From assembly GCF_937859915.1 (NCBI RefSeq), contig NZ_CALMAW010000001.1, forward strand, positions 1 to 44,287: DNA of 44,287 nucleotides, written 5' to 3'. Of the stretch, positions 28,123 to 35,667 are shown one piece after another. A model generated the notes under the pieces. The model worked only from the letters and a program-made list of their open reading frames with translations, was not told where the DNA came from and searched no databases. This DNA is from an uncultured Sphingomonas sp. (GTDB lineage: Bacteria > Pseudomonadota > Alphaproteobacteria > Sphingomonadales > Sphingomonadaceae). The first letter of the stretch is position 1, and each line of letters opens with the position of its first letter. Made by a program: the position numbers and the translations under genes.

Positions 28123-28530
28123 TCAGATAAAGACACGCACCGTGCCGCCGACGGTGCGCGGATCGCCGGGATAGCCCAGGCGGCGCCCGTCGACGTGGTA
28201 AGGCCCGGAAGGTTGATGCAACAGCTCCGGTTCACGAGCTTCTGATCCCATGCCTGCAGGTGCGGCCCGCCGTGCATGAGCTGCGGGTTAAGCCGGGCGT
28301 TGACCGGCGCATAGGCACCTTCCTCCGCCCGCGGGTCAAGCGTGATCGTCAAAGTCTGCCTGGTCCGCAGGTCGTGTCGACGAGGCCAAAGGCGGTCACG
28401 CTGTCGCCGATCGGATGGCAGTCGTCGGTGGTGAGATCGGCCGTCCATTTGGGCAAGCGGCGATCATCTTCCCAATCGACCAAATCGCTACCGAAGCGTC
28501 CTGGATCTGCGCCGGTCGGTCGGGTCTTGG
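28123..28530 (-). pseudogene. Frame-broken gene remnant upstream of the propeller-like gene
   Basis: On the minus strand a protein-like sequence can be followed across three frames: GRFGSDLVDWEDDRRLPKW and DDCHPIGDSVTAFGLVDTTC, then LTITLDPRAEEGAYAPVNAR and MHGGPHLQAWDQKL after a shift near 28365, then PYHVDGRRLGYPGDPR with TVGGTVRVFI and a stop at 28123 after a second shift near 28230. Each piece looks like coding sequence but no single frame joins them. The last stop lies 12 bases before the next gene's ATG, as expected for a former operon. I do not recognise the family. Sequencing errors could also give this picture. Confidence 0.4.
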
Positions 28531-29117
28531 CACAAGCTCCTTTGCGTCGGCCAACTCGTAAGGCTGCGAATTTGGGACGGCTTGCACACGTCGCTGGGTG
28601 TCGGCGGCTTTACGCCTCGTCATATTGAGGGCTTCATGAAGCCCCCAAGAGGCCCACATTTTGGTGCCGACGGGTACAAAGACGCGTGGACGGCACCGGA
28701 CGGTCGACGGCGCAAGAAACCCGATTCCCCGGCGTTTTTCGAAGATTTTGGGAACCAGATGGACTGGTTAATGGTGCGCCTACAGGACTCGACCCGGCTT
28801 TCTAACCGGCTGAAATAGAACCATAGTATTCAGTGCGTTCGTCACGTGGCCCCGAGTTGGCCACCAAGATTTTTCAGGACTCGCACCGACTCCCAGATCA
28901 GGCAGAACGGCAACATTTTGGTCGATTCGCTTCTACCAGATCTGGTCGAGGAGATGACGTGAAATGGGACTTACCAGTCATTCCCGACGGCAGTGGCGAA
29001 CGGCAGCATTTATCTTATGGAGACATCGTCAAAGCACAGGGTGCAACGCCGCATAGATCAATGGTAGCGTCGGTCGGCCCGATAATTTGCGCAGAACGGA
29101 AGCGCTCATGCAGGCGC
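28531..29117. other. Gene-poor stretch with a tRNA-3'-end-like fragment
   Basis: About 590 bases without a convincing gene and with visibly lower GC than the surroundings. A perfect palindrome GGGCTTCATGAAGCCC lies at 28629-28644. On the minus strand, 28772-28792 reads like the T-arm and acceptor end of a tRNA (TCGAGTCCTG then TAGGCGCACCA), and a D-arm-like TTTCAGCCGGTTAGAAA lies just 5' to it. The anticodon arm is absent and the acceptor strands do not pair, so it is not a working tRNA. An open frame at 28582-28818 has a TTG start and no recognised product. Confidence 0.45.
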
Positions 29118-30074
29118 TTAAACGATCTTGGTCCGCAACCATGCGGCCCCGTCGGCTATCGCACGCCTTGCAAGCTCGGCGATCGACATCGCCTCGAGGA
29201 AGCTGTGCGTCGCGCCGGCATAGACCACGTCGAGCACCTCGACGCCCGCGACGCGCATCCGCTTTGCGATGGCATGGCTCTGCTCGGACAGAATGTCGCA
29301 GTCGGGAATGACGAGAAAGCACGGAGGCACACCTGTGAGATCGGCGATGATAGGGCGGGCATAGGGATCGTCGAGCACGCGATCCTCGGTGCCGGTGTAG
29401 CTGTCAAAATAATACTCCATCTCGGCGCGGTCGAGCACCGATCCCGGGCCACCGAAACGCTGCTCTGCCTCATCTGAGCAACGCGCACCGAACGCGCCGT
29501 AGTTCAACAGTAACGCTTGCAGCCGATCCGGCGCACCGCGATCGCGCAGACGGAGTGCGGTTGCGAGCGCGAGGTTGGCGCCAGCGGAGTCGCCGTCAAC
29601 TGCGACGCGGGCCGGATCGCAGCCGACGATCACGGCTCCCTCACCACCTAGCCAATCGACGAGGGCAACGATCGCGTCTAGCGCGGCCGGGTAGCGCGCC
29701 TCGGGCGACAGCGGATAGTCCGCCCCGATCACTACAAACCCGCCCGCCGCGGCATATTCGCGCATCAGCCGGTCGTGCGTGTCGAGGCTGAACAGCGTGA
29801 AGCCGCCGCCGTGGAGGTAGATCAGCGCCGGCGCCGGGCAAGCGACGCCGGGATCGTAGACGCGAACGCGCAACGTGCCTACCCCGCCTACAGGCACGTG
29901 GTGCTCGGTCGTCTCGACCATCACCGGGCCGCCGGTTCGCCATGGCCGACGGACCTCTTCGGCGATCGCCCTCGCCTCGGCGAGCGGCAGCGTGGCGAAC
30001 GGCGGATGGAGGGCCCAGGCCGCCTGCATCTGCGTGACGAAGCGCGCGATATCCGGATCGAGTTCGGGCCTCAC
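29118..30074 (-). CDS. Alpha/beta hydrolase, hormone-sensitive lipase family
   Basis: A 318-aa family IV (HSL-type) carboxylesterase. The oxyanion motif HGGGF is at residues 88-92, the nucleophile in GDSAGAN (Ser163), the acid in IPDCDILSEQ (Asp260) and the histidine in GATHSF (His290). No signal peptide is seen, so it is likely cytoplasmic and acts on short-chain acyl esters. I chose the GTG at 30074, with AGAGGAG eight to nine bases upstream; an overlapping ATG in another frame gives only two codons, and the frame upstream to 30257 is not protein-like. It is divergent from the PepSY-type gene. Confidence 0.9.
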   Translation of the reverse strand: MRPELDPDIARFVTQMQAAWALHPPFATLPLAEARAIAEEVRRPWRTGGPVMVETTEHHVPVGGVGTLRVRVYDPGVACPAPALIYLHGGGFTLFSLDTHDRLMREYAAAGGFVVIGADYPLSPEARYPAALDAIVALVDWLGGEGAVIVGCDPARVAVDGDSAGANLALATALRLRDRGAPDRLQALLLNYGAFGARCSDEAEQRFGGPGSVLDRAEMEYYFDSYTGTEDRVLDDPYARPIIADLTGVPPCFLVIPDCDILSEQSHAIAKRMRVAGVEVLDVVYAGATHSFLEAMSIAELARRAIADGAAWLRTKIV

Positions 30075-30235
30075 CGCATGATCTCCTCTGCTGGGCGATA
30101 CCGGCTGTGCGTCGTCTGCGATCGATCCGCAATCGATCCGGTGGCAGCCGGTTGGCACCCGGCTTTTCGTCGAACTGGTTGGCGACGCCCGGCGCTTCGT
30201 GCTCCATCTGGTGATGGACCAGGGAGAAACGGACG

Positions 30236-31411
30236 ATGAAACCCTCCGGGCGACCATTCTGGATCGCGCTGCACCGCTATGCCGGGCTCGCCATGACGCT
30301 GTTCCTGGGTGTGGCCGCGCTGACCGGATGCGTGCTGAGCTTCGATCGCCCGCTCGACGCCTGGCTCAATCCCGACCTGTTCGCGCCCAGCCGTCCAGGC
30401 CGCGCCGATCCGCTGACCGCCGTCGCGGCGCTGGAGCGCATGCACCCGGAATTGCTCGCGACCTATTATCCGGTTCGCGCCGAGCCAGGCCGCAACATCG
30501 CGGTCCGGGTCGCGCCGCGCGGGACGATGCTGCTCGCCTTCGACGAGGTGCTGCTCGACGCCGGAGACGGGCATTGGGCAGGCGCGCGCCAATCGGGTGC
30601 GGGCTGGGACCGGGCGCATCTGGTGCGCGGAATATACGAGCTGCATTGCAATCTGCTGGCCGGGACGATCGGCCGCTGGCTGATGGGGACGGCAGCGGTG
30701 CTGTGGCTGCTGAGCAATCTGGTCGGCGTCTATCTCACCTGGCCGACGCGTCCGCCGATCTGGAAGAGCTGGAAGCGAAGCTGGCAGTTCAGGCGCTCGA
30801 GCCCGCTGCCCCGGCTGCTGCTCGATATCCACCGGGCGAGCGGATTGTGGCTGCTGGCGCCGATCGCCGTGCTCGCCTTCACCTCGGCGGCGATGAGCTT
30901 CTACGGTGAGGCGCTGATGCCGGCGATCGCGCGCCTTTCGCCACCGCGCCCCTCACCGTTCGACCGGCCGCCGATCCGCCCCGCGCCGTCCGCGCCGCCG
31001 GACATGCGCGCCGTGCTGCGCCGCGCGACCGATTGCGCGCGGGCACGACGGCTTGGCTGGCAGCCCGCGGTCTACCAGTTCGAGCCCGATCGCGATCTGG
31101 CCGGCGTCCGCTTCACTGCGACCGGGCGCGAGACCTATCGCGGGCTCGGGCCGGTCACCTACTGGTTCGACGTGCCCACCGGCCGCTTCGCATATGAGGA
31201 CAATCCCTATGACGACAGCGCCGGCCTCGGCGTGGCGCGGGCACTCTATCCGCTGCATACCGGCCAGATGATCGGCGCGCCCGGCATCGCGCTCGATGTC
31301 GTGCTCGGGCTCGCCACGCTCGAGCAGGCGGGAACCGGCGTCTATCTCTGGCTCAAGCGCCGCCGGATGCGCCGTCCTGCGCGGCGCGCTCCTCGCAGCG
31401 TCCATGGTTGA
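30236..31411 (+). CDS. PepSY-associated transmembrane protein
   Basis: A 391-aa inner-membrane protein of the PepSY_TM (DUF2271-like, siderophore-associated reductase type) family. LHRYAGLAMTLFLGVAALTGCVLSF is the first span with its conserved HRY; LHCNLLAGTIGRWLMG and VLWLLSNLVGVYLTWP follow. LLLDIHRASGLWLLAPIAVLAFTSAAMSF is a repeat of the first motif, and a final span lies near the C-terminus (LYPLHTGQMIGAPG onward). Members often reduce or process ferric siderophores next to TonB receptors; here no receptor is adjacent. GGGAG lies 11 bases before the ATG. The last 59 bases overlap the convergent paiB-like gene. Confidence 0.85.
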   Translation: MKPSGRPFWIALHRYAGLAMTLFLGVAALTGCVLSFDRPLDAWLNPDLFAPSRPGRADPLTAVAALERMHPELLATYYPVRAEPGRNIAVRVAPRGTMLLAFDEVLLDAGDGHWAGARQSGAGWDRAHLVRGIYELHCNLLAGTIGRWLMGTAAVLWLLSNLVGVYLTWPTRPPIWKSWKRSWQFRRSSPLPRLLLDIHRASGLWLLAPIAVLAFTSAAMSFYGEALMPAIARLSPPRPSPFDRPPIRPAPSAPPDMRAVLRRATDCARARRLGWQPAVYQFEPDRDLAGVRFTATGRETYRGLGPVTYWFDVPTGRFAYEDNPYDDSAGLGVARALYPLHTGQMIGAPGIALDVVLGLATLEQAGTGVYLWLKRRRMRRPARRAPRSVHG

Positions 31412-32108
31412 AGCGCCGCATCCAATCGACAAGCGCTGCGTCCGGATGGCGGGCGAGGATCTCGCGCAGCCGCTCGGGCGTCTCGTCCTGCCCAAGCTTG
31501 AAGCGGCCTTCGATGCGGAGGATCTCGGCGCGGAAGGCGATGATTGCATCGACCATCGGCGCATAGCGATCGCCCATCGTCGCGGTCGTCCAGCCGATCG
31601 GCCGATCGCGCTCCATCGCATCGATCAGCTGCTGGATCGCAGCGCCACCGCCCTCGGGCAGGAACGCGACCCGCGTCGCGATCCGGAGCTGCGCATAGTT
31701 CCAGGTCGGCGCCCAGGCCGGATCGGAGACGTGCGCCGGGGATACATAGGCCTGCGGCCCGGTGAACAGCGCGAGCATCTCGGCATTCGCCTGCAGCGCG
31801 GCGAACAGCGGATTGCGGCGTGCCATATGCCCGATCAGCGCGATCGGCCGCCCCGCCGTATCGCTCTCGACGAGCAGCGGCAACAACGCTGGCAGCGCCG
31901 GATCTGCATCCGACGGGCAGACCCAGGCCAAAGGATATTGCGCGATCAGGTCGATCGCGTCGGCATCGCGATAGCGAGCGAAGGGCGACGCCTGGTCGAG
32001 GCGTCCCGCCCCGTCCGGCGAGCGAGCGTCGTTGGCGATGGCGTCGTCGTTCAAAATCGCCCCCGTGGCGGCCCCACGCCGCGATGACGTCGTCGCCAAC
32101 ATCCGCAT
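31353..32108 (-). CDS. paiB: PaiB-like FMN-binding negative transcriptional regulator
   Basis: A ~251-aa protein of the PaiB/FMN-binding split-barrel family. Conserved blocks are AIDLIAQYPLAWV, PLLVESDTAGRPIALIGHMARRNPLF, LALFTGPQAYVSPAH and PTWNYAQLRI, then RDRPIGWTTATMGDRYAPMVDAIIAFR. Family members bind FMN and, in Bacillus, repress sporulation and protease genes; most homologues are of unproven function. The start is uncertain: the ATG at 32108 gives an N-terminal extension of ~40 residues without family similarity, and a TTG near 32052 is an alternative. It is divergent from a MocR-type regulator, a common pairing, and its end overlaps the PepSY-type gene. Confidence 0.85.
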   Translation of the reverse strand: MRMLATTSSRRGAATGAILNDDAIANDARSPDGAGRLDQASPFARYRDADAIDLIAQYPLAWVCPSDADPALPALLPLLVESDTAGRPIALIGHMARRNPLFAALQANAEMLALFTGPQAYVSPAHVSDPAWAPTWNYAQLRIATRVAFLPEGGGAAIQQLIDAMERDRPIGWTTATMGDRYAPMVDAIIAFRAEILRIEGRFKLGQDETPERLREILARHPDAALVDWMRRFNHGRCEERAAQDGASGGA

Positions 32109-32231
32109 CTCGCACGGCCGGGGCAAGCGCCAGTTTCGATTTGGGGCGGGGGCCAAGAGAATGCGACGCGGCGGGATGGCGATCGGCAATGGTCCCGCCT
32201 ATGCTCGCGGAACATAGTCAAAGGGGGGACC

Positions 32232-33707
32232 ATGTTGCGTCCGTGGAAAGTCGTGCTCGGCGAGCGGATCGATTCGTCGCGATCGATGCCGATCTATCTG
32301 CAGATCGTTCATGCGCTGATTCACGAGATCGAGCGCGGCCGGCTGCCATCGGGCGCCTTCCTGCCGAGCAGCCGAGAGCTCGCGAAGCTGCTCGGCGTCA
32401 ACCGCAAGACGGTCGTGCTCGCCTATGAAGATCTGATTGCGCAGGGCTGGCTGGTCTCGAACGGAACACGCGGGACGATGGTGTCGGACACCCTGCCCGA
32501 TCGCCGGCCGGCCGCGCCGCGCAGCACGCAGAGCGCTGCCGACGAGCGGCTCGACAAACCCGCCTTCCGTTTTCAGCCGCCGCCCGAACGTCCGCTCGCG
32601 TTGCAAGGGGGCACCGGCGTCAAGCTCGACGAGGGATCGCCCGACGGGCGCATCTTCCCCGCCGAGATCCTGACCCAGGCCTATCGCTCGGCGATCCGCC
32701 GCGCCACGCGCGACAACCGCCTGCTCTACCGCGATCCGCGCGGCGCCCCGCGTCTGCGTGAAAGCATCGCGACGATGCTCAAGGCCGAGCGCGGCCTCGC
32801 CGTCACCGCCGACAACATTTGCATCACGCGGGGCAGCCAGAACGGCATCTTCCTCGCGGTGCGCACATTAATCGCGCCGGGCGACGTCGCGCTGGTCGAG
32901 GCGCTGACCTACGAGCCGGCGGTCGCCGCCTTCCAGGCGTGCGGCGCCAAGGTGGTGCCGGTCCGCATCGACGAGCAGGGCATCGACGTCGAGGACGTCG
33001 AACGCCAATGTCGCGCGCACCGCGTCCGCGCGATCTTCCTGACCCCGCACCATCAGTTCCCGACCACGGTATCGTTGCGGCCCGAGCGACGGTTGCGGCT
33101 GCTGGCGCTCGCCCAGCAATTCAACTTCGCGATCATCGAGGACGATTACGACCACGAATTCCATTTCGAATCGCAGCCGCTATTGCCGATGGCGAGCTAT
33201 GCGCCGGATCGGATCGTCTATGTCGGCTCGCTGTCCAAGCTGATGTTGCCGGCGCTGCGCATTGGCTATGTCGCGGCACCCGAGACGCTGATCGACGCTT
33301 TCGCGCATGGGGTCTCTCTGATCGACGGCATGGGCAACACGCTGACCGAGGAGGTCGCCGCCGAATTGATCGACGAGGGCGAGCTTCGTCGCCACACGCG
33401 CAAGGTGTCGCAGATCTACGCTCAGCGTCGCCTGGCCTTCGCCGACGGCCTGCGTGCGGAACTCGACGGCGTCGCCGAATTCCGTGTGCCGGGCGGTGGC
33501 CTCGCCTTCTGGCTGCGTTTTCTTGATCCTGCGATGCTCGACCGGATCGAGGCGCGCGCGCCCGCGCTGGGTGTGCGCTTCGCCGACTCGCGCTCGTTCC
33601 GTGTCGGCGAGGCGGGCGACCGCGGGCTGCGGCTCGGCTTCGCCAGCCTGCGTGAGGACGAGGCACGCGCGGCGCTGGCGAAGCTCGGCAAAGCCGCGCG
33701 GATGTAG
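32232..33707 (+). CDS. MocR-type regulator (GntR DNA-binding domain fused to aminotransferase domain)
   Basis: A 491-aa MocR/PdxR-type transcription factor. Residues ~18-85 are a GntR winged helix (MPIYLQIVHALIHEIERGRL, LPSSRELAKLLGVNRKTVV). Residues ~120-490 resemble a class I aminotransferase, with NICITRGSQNGIFLAVRTL, the IIEDDYDHEFHF cofactor block and the PLP lysine in VGSLSKLMLPALR (Lys336). Such proteins usually sense PLP or an amino compound and act on a divergent gene, so the paiB-like gene is the likely target. A GGGGGG stretch lies just upstream of the ATG. The stop is seven bases from the end of the convergent amidohydrolase gene. Confidence 0.93.
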   Translation: MLRPWKVVLGERIDSSRSMPIYLQIVHALIHEIERGRLPSGAFLPSSRELAKLLGVNRKTVVLAYEDLIAQGWLVSNGTRGTMVSDTLPDRRPAAPRSTQSAADERLDKPAFRFQPPPERPLALQGGTGVKLDEGSPDGRIFPAEILTQAYRSAIRRATRDNRLLYRDPRGAPRLRESIATMLKAERGLAVTADNICITRGSQNGIFLAVRTLIAPGDVALVEALTYEPAVAAFQACGAKVVPVRIDEQGIDVEDVERQCRAHRVRAIFLTPHHQFPTTVSLRPERRLRLLALAQQFNFAIIEDDYDHEFHFESQPLLPMASYAPDRIVYVGSLSKLMLPALRIGYVAAPETLIDAFAHGVSLIDGMGNTLTEEVAAELIDEGELRRHTRKVSQIYAQRRLAFADGLRAELDGVAEFRVPGGGLAFWLRFLDPAMLDRIEARAPALGVRFADSRSFRVGEAGDRGLRLGFASLREDEARAALAKLGKAARM

Positions 33708-33714
33708 AGCTTGC

Positions 33715-35388
33715 CTAGATCCCGGCGGTGAACCGCTGTTTGCCGCCGACGAACGTATGCAGCGCCTGCACCTTCGGGATCGTGAGCGGATCTATCGCGG
33801 TCAGGTCAGCGTCGAACACCGCGATGTCGGCATAATAGCCAGGCGCCAAATAGCCGGTGCGATCCTCCATGAAGCCCGAATAGGCGTTGCCGGCGGTGTA
33901 GGCGTGGAGCGTCTGCTCGGCGGTGATCTTCTGGCCGGGCAGCCAGCCGCCGGGGTTGGCGCCGTCGATCGTGCGACGCGTGATCGCTGCATAGACGCCG
34001 GTCAGCGGATCGAGCGGTGCGACCGGCCAGTCCGAGCCGAATGCCACCATAGCCCCGCTCTCGATCATCGACTTGAACGCATAGGTGCCGTCGAGCCGCT
34101 TCTCGCCGATCCGTTTGACCGCCCACCGCCCGTCGTCGATCGCATGATAGGGCTGCATCGAGGCGATCACCTTCTGCCGGGCGAAGCGCGGGATCGTCGA
34201 CGGCCGCAGATGCTGCGCATGCTCGATGCGGAAACGGCGATCCTTGGCGCCGTTGGCGGCGGCGACCGAGGCATAGATGTCGAGGATGTCGTCATTGGCG
34301 CGGTCGCCGATCGCATGCGTTGCGACATGCAGACCGTGCGCGTCAGCCTGCCCGATCCACTCGCGCAGGTTCGCGAGGCTCGTGACACGCACCCCTTGCT
34401 GGCTCGGCACGTCGGTATAGGGATCGTAGAGCAGCGCGGTGCGCGCGCCGAGCGAGCCGTCGGCAAGTGCCTTGCACGCCCCCCAGCGCACCCAGTCGTC
34501 GCCGCGCCCCTCCTCGGCGACGATCTTCGCCATCCGCGCCCAACCGTCGATCGGCACGAAGGCGTAGAAGCGCATGTCGGTCTCGCCCGCGGCGCGTAGG
34601 CGGCGGAGCGACGGATAGACGGTCCAGTCGATCTCGGGATTGTGGACCTGGCCGACGCCTTTGCTGAGACCGTGCGCGATCCCCTTGCGCATGATCGCGT
34701 CGGTCTCGGCGTCGCTCAGCGGTGGCACGATCCGGTCGATCAGCAGCTTGGCATTGTCCTTAACCACGCCGGTCGGATTGCCCTGCGCGTCGCGCACAAT
34801 CTGGCCGCCGGCGGGATCGGGCGTGTCGCGGGTGATGCCCGCGAGCTTGAGCGCGACCGCGTTGAGGAAATAGCTGTGCAGATCGGTGCGCGGGATGGCG
34901 ACGGGCGTGTCGGGGGTGACCGCATCGATCCAGTCATGGCTCGGCAGCACGCCGCCCATCCGCTGTTCGTCCCACGGCCCCCCGAGCATCCACTGGCCCG
35001 GCCGCGCGTGCGCTGCGGCGCCGACCGCCGCAACAAACTCCTCCTTCGAGCGGACGTCGAGCAGATCGGGCTGGATGAGGTTGGTGGCGCCGCGCAGGAA
35101 ATGGGTATGGCCGTCGGTGAAGGCGGGCATCGCGAACGCACCCTTGAGATCGACCACGCGCGTCGACCGGGTGATCCGCTGACGGACCGCGCCCGCCCCC
35201 AGTGCGACGATACGGTCGCCGAGGATGCCGATCGCGTCGGTGCGCGGCGCGCCCACCCGCCCCGTCCAGACATTGGCGTTGATCAGCGCGATATCGAGCC
35301 CGCGCTCGGCGGCCAGCGCATCCAGCCGACCGGCCAGGGCGAAGGCCGCGGCGGACGCGCCTCCGACGAACAGGCGGCGGCTCAACAT
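33715..35388 (-). CDS. YtcJ-like metal-dependent amidohydrolase, Tat-exported
   Basis: A 557-aa amidohydrolase-superfamily protein of the YtcJ/NfdA group. The N-terminus MLSRRLFVGGASAAAFALAG is a twin-arginine signal. The metal motif DGHTHF (His94, His96) is followed by GGPWDEQRMGG, PRTDLHSYFLNAVAL, ADGSLGARTALL, HAIGDRANDDILD, RIEHAQHL and FGSDWPVAPLDP, all typical blocks. Members hydrolyse amide bonds such as those of N-substituted formamides. I chose the ATG at 35388 because GAGGAG precedes it by 6 bases; the TTG at 35409 lacks a site. It is divergent from the TonB-dependent receptor gene and could process a substrate delivered by it. The substrate is not known. Confidence 0.9.
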   Translation of the reverse strand: MLSRRLFVGGASAAAFALAGRLDALAAERGLDIALINANVWTGRVGAPRTDAIGILGDRIVALGAGAVRQRITRSTRVVDLKGAFAMPAFTDGHTHFLRGATNLIQPDLLDVRSKEEFVAAVGAAAHARPGQWMLGGPWDEQRMGGVLPSHDWIDAVTPDTPVAIPRTDLHSYFLNAVALKLAGITRDTPDPAGGQIVRDAQGNPTGVVKDNAKLLIDRIVPPLSDAETDAIMRKGIAHGLSKGVGQVHNPEIDWTVYPSLRRLRAAGETDMRFYAFVPIDGWARMAKIVAEEGRGDDWVRWGACKALADGSLGARTALLYDPYTDVPSQQGVRVTSLANLREWIGQADAHGLHVATHAIGDRANDDILDIYASVAAANGAKDRRFRIEHAQHLRPSTIPRFARQKVIASMQPYHAIDDGRWAVKRIGEKRLDGTYAFKSMIESGAMVAFGSDWPVAPLDPLTGVYAAITRRTIDGANPGGWLPGQKITAEQTLHAYTAGNAYSGFMEDRTGYLAPGYYADIAVFDADLTAIDPLTIPKVQALHTFVGGKQRFTAGI

Positions 35389-35667
35389 GGCGGTCTCCTC
35401 ATCATACAAACGGACACGATCCGCCTAGCTCGGCCCTGACGAAACATCCAATCCGCGACCATCGAAGGGTCCAACGCCTTGGTCCCCTCGACATCGGTAT
35501 TTTGGATGTTTTGGTAGCACCGCGATCGGGCAGGCTCCTGTCCGACACGGCCGCACGAGCGGCCGGCTAGGCGGACCGGACGTGCACGACGCGACCCGGC
35601 CGTGCGCGGGGAGGACCATACGGCACGCGGCGCGGGGCTGCGGGCGGATGTTTGGGGAAATTGATCG

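Noticed and set aside
28582-28818. A 78-aa protein in the gene-poor stretch.
   Set aside because: TTG start without a ribosome site, no recognisable motif, and the frame runs through the tRNA-like fragment.
28760-28823. A functional tRNA gene on the minus strand.
   Set aside because: No anticodon arm is present, the acceptor strands do not pair, and the T-stem does not pair with its 5' side. Kept only as a fragment.
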